Assembly (NCBI RefSeq): GCF_019925205.1
Contig: NC_083560.1
Location: 39,292,270 to 39,356,269, forward strand
Length of the DNA: 64,000 nucleotides
Direction: 5' to 3'
Origin: Metopolophium dirhodum
Lineage: Eukaryota > Arthropoda > Insecta > Hemiptera > Aphididae
The translations under genes were made by a program, and so were the position numbers. A model generated the notes under the pieces. The model was not told the origin of the DNA. It made no database searches and saw only the letters and a program-made list of their open reading frames with translations. Of this stretch, positions 49,366-61,213 are shown piece after piece. Numbering within the stretch: the first letter of the stretch is position 1; every line of letters begins with the position of its first letter.

Positions 49366-51845
49366 TTAATCAGGACTGTATGCACTGTGACGTTTAATAA
49401 CTTTAGGCGCCGACAAAGATTCCAGTTTCTTAGTTACCAAAAAGAATTTGTTCATTGAGAAAATCAGCACACGTCTAAAAGGAATCATTCTGGAATTATT
49501 GAGTTCTACCCACTTTCCTGCTGGGTCAGTACAATTCTCACTTTGTACACAATATTCGAACTTGTAATCTGCTACCTGAAAAACACGTAAAAGACATTAT
49601 GTTCTATTATTTATATATTAAATAAATAATTTTTTTTTTCCTATTAGCATACTATGTCAAAGAACTGCTCTTCTGCATTTCTCCATAATATTTGCGAGCC
49701 TTCAACATATATGTTTCCCTTCTTACTTTTCTCCACTTTGTACAGTTTGCATATCATAAACAAATAAGCAAAATTATTTAATGGGTTCTCAGTTCTTTTA
49801 TTGGACAATTCCTTGCTGAAATTATATTTATTATATATTACACAAATGCAATAGTTTTTGAAACATAACAACACTTATTAATTAAATACATTAGATATTT
49901 TAAATTAAGTTTAAGATTCAAACAAATCTGCCAAATGCATACTGAAATAATGAGTGTTTTCTATGATAACTGATAAGAGACAAAAGTAAAGAGAAAAAAC
50001 ATAGAATAATATTATACGCATTGATTATGTAAATAAAATAATACCAAATGATCCGAAATAATGGCCCGGATATAGATGGAGGTATGTTTAAGTATCTTTC
50101 GTTTATCAAAAATCCAACTTGATTTTTATCATCACTCAACAATTTATTTACAAATTGCATTGTGCCATTATCACCATGTTTTTCACTCAAGATCAACATT
50201 AAGTTGTGTACATTTGCTATACTTTCACTTCTCTGTAATACATAGGTACATAAATACTTCAATATTATATTAAGTACAAATATTAAATCAGAATATTAGT
50301 GGCATTACCTGCTGTGTAATATTGATAATTGAAGATATTCCAAATACTTGGTTGTAAGAAGTATTCAAATTATCTTTACATTTCACGCTGTCAAAAGCTT
50401 GCTATATTATAAAAAAATTGCATTTTTACTAAGGAAGTTAGTGATATAAAATTACATTTTTAATTTTAAAACTCAAATGACCTACTTAAAGTTTTACAAA
50501 TAAAATTACTTATACAATTTTCTGAATATTTTAATGTTATTATATCTATGATAAAATATACATTATGCTAACTACTAGGATATCAGCAGATATGATAAGA
50601 AGAAGACTAAGAAATAAATGTTATTGACCAATGTATTAACCATGTAGTAACAATGTATTAAATATTTCGCAATAGGTTTTTATATGAAAATCAGGGTTCT
50701 AATTATAATCATTTAATTAAAATGAACAGCAACCAAGTTTTATTATGTTTAAATAGTTTAAATTTTAAAAGTTTATGATATGACTTTTACAAGAGGACTC
50801 CACACTTGCATGTGTTGTGTCCGTCTTACAAACGCATAAGATAGCACATTAAGGTTCAGCAGTTCCAATTTTGTGTGTTACTAACTCAACTAGAAAAATA
50901 AACAACTCTTGAATCATTAAACTATACCTTAATCACTATGCTAATGTTGGATTGTTTAATCAATTCTGAAGACATATCAGGTAGATCAACTTTGACTTTT
51001 AAGAAAAGTTGTAGTAAAAACCGTTTAATACTATTAAAGTCTGAGTATTTTGGATAGCGGATAGCAAATTTAATGTTAAATATCTGAAACAAAATAACAC
51101 ATTAAGTTAATACCATAATATATACAAAACCAGTTACATGTGTATTATACACACGGTTTTATGCCATGGTGGTGATATTTACAAATTGTGGCAAAATTCA
51201 TGTACCTACGTATGTAATAGGTGTTTTAACACTTTTATAAGTGATCTGAAATATGTTTGTCAAATAATCAATTTTTCTCAAAAACAAGATTTATCAATGA
51301 TATTAATATTGAAACTATGTTATGAGAAGGATCGAATATAATATAGATATTGTGTAATAACAAATATTTTGGTGAACTAAGCCAACCATTTCCAGTGTTT
51401 GTAAATTTGGCTTGGAAACCAGCAACTTGTAAATATGTCAACTGTAAACTCGGATTATTATTAAAAATTATTTTGACAAACAAAGTTTTCACAAGATACA
51501 ATGGTTGATACTTAGTCATTAAATTTTGTTGCTCATACTTAAATCCGTTTTTGTTTTTTCGACAAAAATTGTTGGATCTGAATCTTCAATCGGTCTTATT
51601 ATCCCTAGCTATACGAGGAAAGCTGACACATTTTAATAAAATATTATGAGTGTTTGATCCTAAGATTTCGAATTGTCAACGGGATTGTTAATATATTTTT
51701 ACTTAACCACCTGCTTAATATTGTTATTGTTGGTGCTCGATACAGCACGAACTATGGTTCGTCGAATTTTCGATTTGTTCTTGCGGGCTAGTGCGCGTCG
51801 TTTCTTTGCCCTCGTGGTCGTGACATGATTTGATTTAGATTGCAT
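49366..51845 (-). CDS. BCCIP: BCCIP-family protein, left copy
   Basis: Mirror image of the right-arm gene. Exons are 51845-51711, 51083-50928, 50401-50309, 50232-50045, 49815-49653 and 49575-49366, with the stop at 49366-49368. Splice sites and protein are identical to the right copy as far as I can read, so both should encode the same 314-residue product. The two genes diverge from the loop (head to head), with start codons about 2.4 kb apart. The description of domains is under the right copy. If both are real, dosage is doubled. If one arm is an assembly error, only one exists. Confidence 0.85.
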
Positions 51846-52472
51846 ATTTCGCTTGAAAAAAAAACTAAAAAGATACGCGGTTCGAATCACCGTTGGCTAA
51901 TAGACTAACAAGTATCTTTACGAAATGGTGACTTGAATTGTGTTATATTTTGATAACAGCGTTTTGTTTTCTAGCAGCTAGATAAGGGAAATAATATTCT
52001 GTCTCCACAACAACATTAAATATTGTTGTGGAGACAGAATATAAAAAATTTTTTGTAAACGTTTCGTTTTCATTGAAATGAATTATCTTTGATCAATGAG
52101 CCAAGTGATCCAATCCACAGAAATATACTTCTTGTATATAATATAATATATTACGGAGATTAAAATTTATATTTAATGAAAAAGAATGCTGTATAATAAT
52201 ATTTTTTAATGTTTTAATTGTAATAATAATACTTACCTAATTGTAATGCTTTAATTCATAATTTTAATAATGATGAATTATAATAATTTACTATAAATAA
52301 AATGTATAAAAAAATTTTCATTTATTTTTTAAATTAATTTTGCCCCCCCCCCCCCCACCCCCTTAGAAAAATGTCTGGGGACGTCCGTGTAATATATAAT
52401 AATTATATTTATATATAATATTATTCTCATATAGATTTATAATATATCCGTGAATCAATCTAATTATACTAC

Positions 52473-53085
52473 TTAATGTGTTTTGTCTATGTTGCGATTG
52501 AGCCACAGAGAGAAAACAAATAGTGCACTGACATCCTTTTAAGACTATAATTCACATTTATGTGATTATGTGGTTAAAAAAGATTGAAAATTTAATAGAA
52601 GACTCCTATAGTATAATGTTTCAAAGGCAGATGAAATATATTAAAAATCCAGTCACAATTTTTTTTATAAGAATTTAAAGTTTAAATATTGACAAAATAC
52701 GTAAAATGACGAACATTTGCAAATTATTTTGAGTTAGAAATTCATAAAAAAATTTTCTTTTTAAAACTAAGATTAGAAAATGTAATACAAGATTCCTCAT
52801 AAGTTTTTCTGCTCTTATCAAAAAAATAATGTCCACAAGCAAATCAAATTAAATTTTAATGAGCGTTTGGAGTTCATATTTTTACAACATTTGATATTCA
52901 CTCGATATCTTATATAACGATTTTCTTATTTTGTTGTAATTAAAAAACGAATGACTGTATATACTTGGAAATTTCACTGAATGTTTATATTAGCATTTTC
53001 TATACACCATACAATTTTCAAAATAATATGACTCATTTGGAGCTGTTTACAAACGTTGTCTGTTTTCAATTTTTTTAGTTTTTTA
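52473..53085 (+). repeat. fragment of repeat A at the palindrome centre
   Basis: Matches 29951-30563 with constant offset (22522), no indel and no difference noticed. It forms the innermost part of the left arm plus the loop. The same fragment is inverted in the right arm at 53086-53581. Confidence 0.92.
52969..53085. other. 117-base palindrome loop
   Basis: The only unpaired stretch at the centre. It is simply the continuation of the repeat-A fragment. The right arm starts at CCAAGTATATACAG after TTTTTTA. Confidence 0.92.
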
Positions 53086-54206
53086 CCAAGTATATACAGT
53101 CATTCGTTTTTTAATTACAACAAAATAAGAAAATCGTTATATAAGATATCGAGTGAATATCAAATGTTGTAAAAATATGAACTCCAAACGCTCATTAAAA
53201 TTTAATTTGATTTGCTTGTGGACATTATTTTTTTGATAAGAGCAGAAAAACTTATGAGGAATCTTGTATTACATTTTCTAATCTTAGTTTTAAAAAGAAA
53301 ATTTTTTTATGAATTTCTAACTCAAAATAATTTGCAAATGTTCGTCATTTTACGTATTTTGTCAATATTTAAACTTTAAATTCTTATAAAAAAAATTGTG
53401 ACTGGATTTTTAATATATTTCATCTGCCTTTGAAACATTATACTATAGGAGTCTTCTATTAAATTTTCAATCTTTTTTAACCACATAATCACATAAATGT
53501 GAATTATAGTCTTAAAAGGATGTCAGTGCACTATTTGTTTTCTCTCTGTGGCTCAATCGCAACATAGACAAAACACATTAAGTAGTATAATTAGATTGAT
53601 TCACGGATATATTATAAATCTATATGAGAATAATATTATATATAAATATAATTATTATATATTACACGGACGTCCCCAGACATTTTTCTAAGGGGGAGGG
53701 GGGGGGGGGCAAAATTAATTTAAAAAATAAATGAAAATTTTTTTATACATTTTATTTATAGTAAATTATTATAATTCATCATTATTAAAATTATGAATTA
53801 AAGCATTACAATTAGGTAAGTATTATTATTACAATTAAAACATTAAAAAATATTATTATACAGCATTCTTTTTCATTAAATATAAATTTTAATCTCCGTA
53901 ATATATTATATTATATACAAGAAGTATATTTCTGTGGATTGGATCACTTGGCTCATTGATCAAAGATAATTCATTTCAATGAAAACGAAACGTTTACAAA
54001 AAATTTTTTATATTCTGTCTCCACAACAATATTTAATGTTGTTGTGGAGACAGAATATTATTTCCCTTATCTAGCTGCTAGAAAACAAAACGCTGTTATC
54101 AAAATATAACACAATTCAAGTCACCATTTCGTAAAGATACTTGTTAGTCTATTAGCCAACGGTGATTCGAACCGCGTATCTTTTTAGTTTTTTTTTCAAG
54201 CGAAAT

Positions 54207-56686
54207 ATGCAATCTAAATCAAATCATGTCACGACCACGAGGGCAAAGAAACGACGCGCACTAGCCCGCAAGAACAAATCGAAAATTCGACGAACCATAG
54301 TTCGTGCTGTATCGAGCACCAACAATAACAATATTAAGCAGGTGGTTAAGTAAAAATATATTAACAATCCCGTTGACAATTCGAAATCTTAGGATCAAAC
54401 ACTCATAATATTTTATTAAAATGTGTCAGCTTTCCTCGTATAGCTAGGGATAATAAGACCGATTGAAGATTCAGATCCAACAATTTTTGTCGAAAAAACA
54501 AAAACGGATTTAAGTATGAGCAACAAAATTTAATGACTAAGTATCAACCATTGTATCTTGTGAAAACTTTGTTTGTCAAAATAATTTTTAATAATAATCC
54601 GAGTTTACAGTTGACATATTTACAAGTTGCTGGTTTCCAAGCCAAATTTACAAACACTGGAAATGGTTGGCTTAGTTCACCAAAATATTTGTTATTACAC
54701 AATATCTATATTATATTCGATCCTTCTCATAACATAGTTTCAATATTAATATCATTGATAAATCTTGTTTTTGAGAAAAATTGATTATTTGACAAACATA
54801 TTTCAGATCACTTATAAAAGTGTTAAAACACCTATTACATACGTAGGTACATGAATTTTGCCACAATTTGTAAATATCACCACCATGGCATAAAACCGTG
54901 TGTATAATACACATGTAACTGGTTTTGTATATATTATGGTATTAACTTAATGTGTTATTTTGTTTCAGATATTTAACATTAAATTTGCTATCCGCTATCC
55001 AAAATACTCAGACTTTAATAGTATTAAACGGTTTTTACTACAACTTTTCTTAAAAGTCAAAGTTGATCTACCTGATATGTCTTCAGAATTGATTAAACAA
55101 TCCAACATTAGCATAGTGATTAAGGTATAGTTTAATGATTCAAGAGTTGTTTATTTTTCTAGTTGAGTTAGTAACACACAAAATTGGAACTGCTGAACCT
55201 TAATGTGCTATCTTATGCGTTTGTAAGACGGACACAACACATGCAAGTGTGGAGTCCTCTTGTAAAAGTCATATCATAAACTTTTAAAATTTAAACTATT
55301 TAAACATAATAAAACTTGGTTGCTGTTCATTTTAATTAAATGATTATAATTAGAACCCTGATTTTCATATAAAAACCTATTGCGAAATATTTAATACATT
55401 GTTACTACATGGTTAATACATTGGTCAATAACATTTATTTCTTAGTCTTCTTCTTATCATATCTGCTGATATCCTAGTAGTTAGCATAATGTATATTTTA
55501 TCATAGATATAATAACATTAAAATATTCAGAAAATTGTATAAGTAATTTTATTTGTAAAACTTTAAGTAGGTCATTTGAGTTTTAAAATTAAAAATGTAA
55601 TTTTATATCACTAACTTCCTTAGTAAAAATGCAATTTTTTTATAATATAGCAAGCTTTTGACAGCGTGAAATGTAAAGATAATTTGAATACTTCTTACAA
55701 CCAAGTATTTGGAATATCTTCAATTATCAATATTACACAGCAGGTAATGCCACTAATATTCTGATTTAATATTTGTACTTAATATAATATTGAAGTATTT
55801 ATGTACCTATGTATTACAGAGAAGTGAAAGTATAGCAAATGTACACAACTTAATGTTGATCTTGAGTGAAAAACATGGTGATAATGGCACAATGCAATTT
55901 GTAAATAAATTGTTGAGTGATGATAAAAATCAAGTTGGATTTTTGATAAACGAAAGATACTTAAACATACCTCCATCTATATCCGGGCCATTATTTCGGA
56001 TCATTTGGTATTATTTTATTTACATAATCAATGCGTATAATATTATTCTATGTTTTTTCTCTTTACTTTTGTCTCTTATCAGTTATCATAGAAAACACTC
56101 ATTATTTCAGTATGCATTTGGCAGATTTGTTTGAATCTTAAACTTAATTTAAAATATCTAATGTATTTAATTAATAAGTGTTGTTATGTTTCAAAAACTA
56201 TTGCATTTGTGTAATATATAATAAATATAATTTCAGCAAGGAATTGTCCAATAAAAGAACTGAGAACCCATTAAATAATTTTGCTTATTTGTTTATGATA
56301 TGCAAACTGTACAAAGTGGAGAAAAGTAAGAAGGGAAACATATATGTTGAAGGCTCGCAAATATTATGGAGAAATGCAGAAGAGCAGTTCTTTGACATAG
56401 TATGCTAATAGGAAAAAAAAAATTATTTATTTAATATATAAATAATAGAACATAATGTCTTTTACGTGTTTTTCAGGTAGCAGATTACAAGTTCGAATAT
56501 TGTGTACAAAGTGAGAATTGTACTGACCCAGCAGGAAAGTGGGTAGAACTCAATAATTCCAGAATGATTCCTTTTAGACGTGTGCTGATTTTCTCAATGA
56601 ACAAATTCTTTTTGGTAACTAAGAAACTGGAATCTTTGTCGGCGCCTAAAGTTATTAAACGTCACAGTGCATACAGTCCTGATTAA
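54207..56686 (+). CDS. BCCIP: BCCIP-family protein, right copy
   Basis: Six exons with consensus junctions: 54207-54341, 54969-55124, 55651-55743, 55820-56007, 56237-56399 and 56477-56686, all in phase, giving 314 residues, the length of human BCCIP. BCCIP proteins are conserved nuclear factors involved in genome stability and, as yeast Bcp1, in ribosomal-protein export. Recognisable blocks are FLLQLFLKVKVDLPDMSS and SNISIVIK (exon 2), VFGISSIINIT (3), NQVGFLINERYLNIPPSISG (4), NAEEQFFDIV (5) and SRMIPFRRVLIF (6). Exon 1 encodes a very basic start (TRAKKRRALARKNKSKIRR), as in nuclear proteins. The acidic stretch usual after it is missing, so a small exon between 54342 and 54968 may have been overlooked. 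Its arm-mate lies on the other strand. Confidence 0.9.
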
Positions 56687-56877
56687 TGATCAGCTTGTTT
56701 ATCTTCACGAATCATGGTTAATCCACTTGTTATGATATACAGTGACATTTCCATATTATAACTTTGTTATACAGAAGTTTCACTGTATTTATATTTTTTT
56801 ATCAAGCTTGCTTGATATCAATGTTAAAAATATTAAAAAATACTCTACTCAAAAATTTAAATATTTACAAATACCTA

Positions 56878-57748
56878 CTAAAAACATTGTAGCATACATT
56901 TTATTATTTTAATTTTCTTTGGAGTTAACACACAGATTTTGCCTGTCTCTTATTTAAATAATTGGTTCAAAAGCTACCTCAACAATCGACATAATTGATT
57001 TAGTGGCCCATAAATTATTAAATTTTTTATTGAACTCGCTCGGCATGAGATTTTTTAATAGATAAATAATTATCAATGTTAATTTGTTTTTCTTATAAAA
57101 AAATGTGTAATTACCCATAATGCAGTACAAAAAGAATAAATTAAATAATAAAGGGGGGTATACAAATAAGGGGGTATAACGATTATGTATGAATATTAGA
57201 CCTTATACTAAGTATCATCAATGTAGTAACCTCCTACATTTTTACTTGCTCTTTTGGAAAGGGGGTTGCCAGAAAGCCAGTCATATTGCAAAAATTATGT
57301 CAAACAGAGCAGCAGAACATGCAAGTAGTTTTTGAATATTACTGACACGCACTCCAAATTTGGAATAATATTCTAATGAACTTATATAGAATATACCTCA
57401 TCAGATGGGGTGAGATAAACCGACACTTAACCGGCCGAATTCTGCTGGTAATAAAATCTGTTATCAGTTGGTTAGCGTTAACTGACACTTTACGGGACAT
57501 TGTAAGAACGGCCCTAAGTTATATATGAGCTCTCATTGGCCCACACGAACCTGTTCAGAGGGGTCCATTATCTTTTTGAAAGAATTAATAAAAATAAAAA
57601 ATCTGTACGGTGTTGTTGATATTATTATACAATAATATTATAATTAATTATTTTTACCTATACCTATTCTATATATTCTTTTTGACAGGTAAGGACTATG
57701 AATTTATTATTATTATACTATTAATTATGTTGTGTTAATTATTATAAA
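56878..57748. other. 871-base segment unique to the right arm
   Basis: Absent from the left arm, where the flanks join as CCTA|TATAAAAATT. No terminal inverted repeat, poly-A tail or coding region is apparent, so it could be an insertion on the right or a deletion on the left. GC-richer around 57400-57540. Confidence 0.85.
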
Positions 57749-57814
57749 TATAAAAATTATAAATTATAGGTAATTTATTTTATCTTTAGGAAAATAGAAA
57801 ATTGGGCAGCATAA

Positions 57815-58012
57815 ATGTTAGATGCACCTGACAACATCCCACTCTGTGTAGTACAAATAATGAAGGTCAAAATACTGCTAAAAGAATATAAAAATATTAG
57901 AGTTCAATTGTTTTTCTGTGAAGCTGTGCATCCACGAGCTAGTGTGGGTCAGCTTATCCTTATAATAAATAAATACGATGTGACACAGATGCACCTATTA
58001 ATGTCCTCGTAA
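57815..58012 (+). other. 65-codon ORF, right-arm copy
   Basis: Starts MLDAPDNIPLCVVQIMKVK and contains VQLFFCEAVHPRASVGQ. An acceptor-like TATCTTTAG precedes it by about 25 bases. Present in both palindrome arms with one amino-acid change. No family recognised. It could be a remnant exon. Confidence 0.25.
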
Positions 58013-58219
58013 AAAGAACTGACGGTTTGTGTTCTAAAGCTCTTACCACAAATGTATTTGTCAAGGTCTACCTATATCTATATTTTATTAGATGCAAGTT
58101 TTGTGTGTGAACTTAACTAAAATATACCATTTTGATTAGTTAGAATCAGCTAGAAATTGGGCCACCAACCAACAGTTTGTTTAAACAAATAACTCTCTTT
58201 AGATTAAAACATTTTTTAT

Positions 58220-58593
58220 CAAAATAAAAATATTCTCATAAAATGTCTTATTACACTTAGATGTAAAGTATATCCTTACTCTATTTTTAATAAGTGACTA
58301 TTATTGTTGTGGTCTGTTTCATCAAAACATTTCTTTAATAACTCCATTAAATACTTGATCATCAGTGACAAAAATGTTTTCTTATTTAATAATTCCATAA
58401 AATGTTTGTTCATACCTTAAAAAAATTGAAATTTTATTATTATTAGGTAGATAACTAATGTATAAATTAGATACTATGTATAAATTGAATAATACATAAA
58501 TTATTAAGACACTGTTCTTATAAAATTAAATTCTTTCAAAATGTAGTTTAAAATTACATTGTCTAATTTTACACTAATTATGTATTTACTCAC
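58220..58593. other. AT-rich, nothing recognised
   Basis: Unique sequence beyond the palindrome; no ORF or repeat delimited. Confidence 0.55.
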
Positions 58594-58656
58594 TTGGAAT
58601 TTATCGAGGAGTCACTAATAGCTGTTCTTAATGACCTCTTTATTGTTTTTTTGTTA
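58594..58656 (-). other. exon-like segment (63 b), unknown gene
   Basis: Minus strand: acceptor TGTTCACAG, then KKTIKRSLRTAISDSSIN-type coding, then a perfect donor GTGAGT. Very short. Its phase does not fit simply with the exon at 58881 unless an exon is skipped. Confidence 0.25.
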
Positions 58657-58880
58657 CTGTGAACATAAACCATTACGATTGGTACTCTTTATGTCATACC
58701 GTCATTTAGTTGTGTTAGGGTGTGCATTAAAAAAATGCATTCACACAAAATCATGTGATGTACCACTACAGCTTGTGACAAAGTGATGTAATTTGAGTAA
58801 TACCACTAAATCAATACATTCAAATTGTTTAATTATTCTAAGTCTTCCTAACTAAGTTAACTTTTTTAACCTTAACACAC

Positions 58881-58981
58881 CTTGATTCTGATATTTTGGA
58901 ACACGTTCTTTAGTAGCTGGAGAATTTCTGTATCTATTATATTATATCCTCTTGGATTCTTTTGACAGTATTTTTCAGCAT
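58881..58981 (-). other. exon-like segment, unknown gene
   Basis: Minus strand: acceptor ATTTCAACAG, 101 bases encoding AEKYCQKNPRGYNIIDTEIL and then LLKNVFQNIRIK, then donor AAG|GTGTGT. Paralogous in pattern to 59467-59616. The gene to which it belongs is not identified. Confidence 0.35.
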
Positions 58982-59466
58982 CTGTTGAAATAATGATAAT
59001 AACAGCGCAATCAATAAAGTTTTATTATAAACATACTGCGATAATATAGTGGAGGCTTTAAATAACGTAGAATCTAATTAATTCCATATATTCTAAATCC
59101 CGTTTAACATATTGAATAATCACCATCACTGTATACCTTGATAATGCAAATCGCAAAACGTCCAAACGATACACAAATGTACCTGGCCTGATTTGAATAT
59201 TTAATATAGTTTGATCAATTATATTAAATTAAAACTACTACCTATCGAGTATAACACACATTTTAGTAATTTACATAAATAACTGTTAGGTAAATTGCAG
59301 AATGCGGACTGGTCACAATTTTAAGTTAATTCGGTTGTAAATTTATAAAATTGAGCACAGCAGTTCATTTTGTGACAAAGTTATGTCATTTAAGTAATTC
59401 AACTGATTCAAATATTTTAATTCTAAGTCTGCCTAACTAAGAAAATTTTTTTTAACATTTACAAAC

Positions 59467-59616
59467 CTTGAATCTGATACTCTCCGTAACGTACTTCATT
59501 AGCTGGATAAATTTCGGTGTATTTTTTAATGTTTCAGTCCATACGCAATGTTGTTCTGCTTCAACATTATTTACTTTTATAAAATTCGATTTTCCCACGG
59601 ATAAATACACCAATCT
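59467..59616 (-). other. paralogous exon-like segment
   Basis: Minus strand: 50 open codons ending in a donor AAG|GTTTGT. The last 32 (AEQHCVWTETLKNTPKFIQL then MKYVTESIRFK) align with the exon at 58881 around AE-x-x-C and the closing LxKxVxxxIRxK. It lacks the matching acceptor. Both could be duplicated exons of one gene or decayed copies. Confidence 0.35.
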
Positions 59617-59774
59617 TCAAGGATTTTGAATTGAAATTTGTAAAAACTCAAAGGTATATTATAAATAATGAATGGTCATTAGGCTACGAATTGAACAGAA
59701 GTATATTAAAAATGAATATCTAGTTTAAATAACGGGCTAAGATATACATAATTTAATATCTTAAGATATTATAT

Positions 59775-59932
59775 CTTAGTCCGTGGTTCAAATCATTTCT
59801 TGCCTGTAAATTTTAAAGATGGATTAGAATAAATATTGTATAATATAATATGTAGTATATTCTTATCTATCTCAGTGATTTTAATCAGGGTGAACCGTGA
59901 TAACGGTTAGTTTTGAACCACGGTCTTATAAG
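59775..59932. repeat. small inverted repeat, about 158 bp
   Basis: CCGTGGTTCAAA near the left end pairs with TTTGAACCACGG at the right end, extended by CTTAG/CTTATAAG. Likely a short MITE. Confidence 0.55.
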
Positions 59933-60339
59933 ATCTTATTCATCCGAATTTTGGGCATAGCTGTGAACTAGTGGACAACGCATTCCACTCTGCCCTGCCC
60001 ACTATGCACGGGAATCATATAAGAGGAAGAAGGAACGAAGAAAGAAAAGAGAGAAAGAACTTAAAGGAGGTAATCATTGATGTATGAAATTAATACTATA
60101 TTTCCCCCCACGTTCTCTTTTCTCTTTTACTCTATATCGTACCTCTCTCTCTAAGCGCCGGCCATTAGTTTATAGGTCTATGGCTGTGAATCACATTTCA
60201 AAATTGTCAAAACCAAGTCTATTTACTGATTAATCACCAATCCACTACCGAAAAGATTTGCTGTTCACCGGACCACAGAGTAGTAGTATGTTTTCTGTGG
60301 TTTATATATACGCAGAATGGTCATTTCCACTTTAATTCA
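59933..60339. other. GC-moderate intergenic with purine-rich patch
   Basis: 60000-60070 is a GAAGAA/AGAGAA-rich stretch and 60100-60160 its pyrimidine-rich counterpart. No gene seen. Confidence 0.45.
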
Positions 60340-60485
60340 CGGGCAGCGATGATAATTATTGATGATCTATTATCATACTGTGGTTGTCGAAATCGCCTGT
60401 AAGCACCTGTCTGTATTGCTTTTTCTGCGGTACATCTTCATCGGTCAGTGGTTTTCATCATCGTCAGGGTCCGAGACAATCATTG
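60340..60485 (+). other. possible non-coding first exon of the SIM-array gene
   Basis: A GC-richer segment ending in CATTG|GTAAAT, a plausible donor. The next plus-strand acceptor (TTAATTTTTAG, ending at 61203) lies 10 bases before the start codon at 61214. The exon start is a guess. Confidence 0.3.
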
Positions 60486-60608
60486 GTAAATATATAATTA
60501 GTATAATATTATAATTGTTTAGATACGTTTATTGTTTTACTATGCAATGATTAATTAAATTCTTACGCTTACTATTAGGTTTTTTACCGCATCATGATTT
60601 ACTGGTTC

Positions 60609-60703
60609 TATACCCTGTTCCAAAAGAGAGCACATCAGATTTACATAAGAAAACCGTGTTTGCCCATGACCACCCGGTGTGTTCTCTTTTGGAACCAGGT
60701 ATA
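60609..60703. repeat. imperfect hairpin, 26-bp arms
   Basis: 60609-60634 pairs with 60678-60703 (TGTTCCAAAAGAGAGCACA and its near-complement), loop about 43 bases. Confidence 0.6.
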
Positions 60704-61213
60704 TACCTAGCTAATATTTATCTCAGATATACCTATTATAAATTGTTTTCTGCTTGAAATATAGTTTCCATTGAATTGTGATATGGTCAAACTACATTTA
60801 ACTCTATGGAAATTACTAATTATTAATTTCTATTGTTTCTGATATAATAATATATACTATTTAAATGTCAATATGTCGGTGACCAATTAAATCAATTCAG
60901 TGTGCCACGATAGTGGAGTAAATCAATTTACATAATATTTGTGAGAACTAAATCCTTAAATCTCTTACAAATATTTTAAAAATGGTACAAATATTTTTAC
61001 TTAAATTGTATAACATACTGTTTACTGATCGACATACTGTTTACGGGCTCGGTTACATTTTATCACAAGAATACAAAATAGACACATATCCTCGTTCACA
61101 TTATCTTTGTATTATTAATTATCAAGTAACATAATACCTACTTATTCGTTTTATAAATTTGTATTCTTATTGGCTAATTTATTATTATATCTTTAATTTT
61201 TAGTAAAATCAAA

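Larger units (their letters stand above)
48704..52968 (-). repeat. left arm of the BCCIP palindrome
   Basis: Pairs base for base with 53086-58219. Coordinates sum to 106054 near the centre, to 106052 after a poly-C/poly-G tract that is 14 long here and 12 in the other arm, and to 106923 beyond an 871-base segment found only in the right arm. I found no substitution in the gene-bearing part and at least three in the outer 480 bases. Confidence 0.95.
53086..58219 (+). repeat. right arm of the BCCIP palindrome
   Basis: Reverse complement of 48704-52968 with an extra 871 bases (56878-57748) not present on the left. The outer limit is sharp at 58219. Confidence 0.95.

Noticed and set aside
54533..54784. 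83-codon ORF within the BCCIP gene (and mirror 51268-51519)
   Set aside because: It falls inside intron 1, has no homology I recognise and no flanking splice logic.
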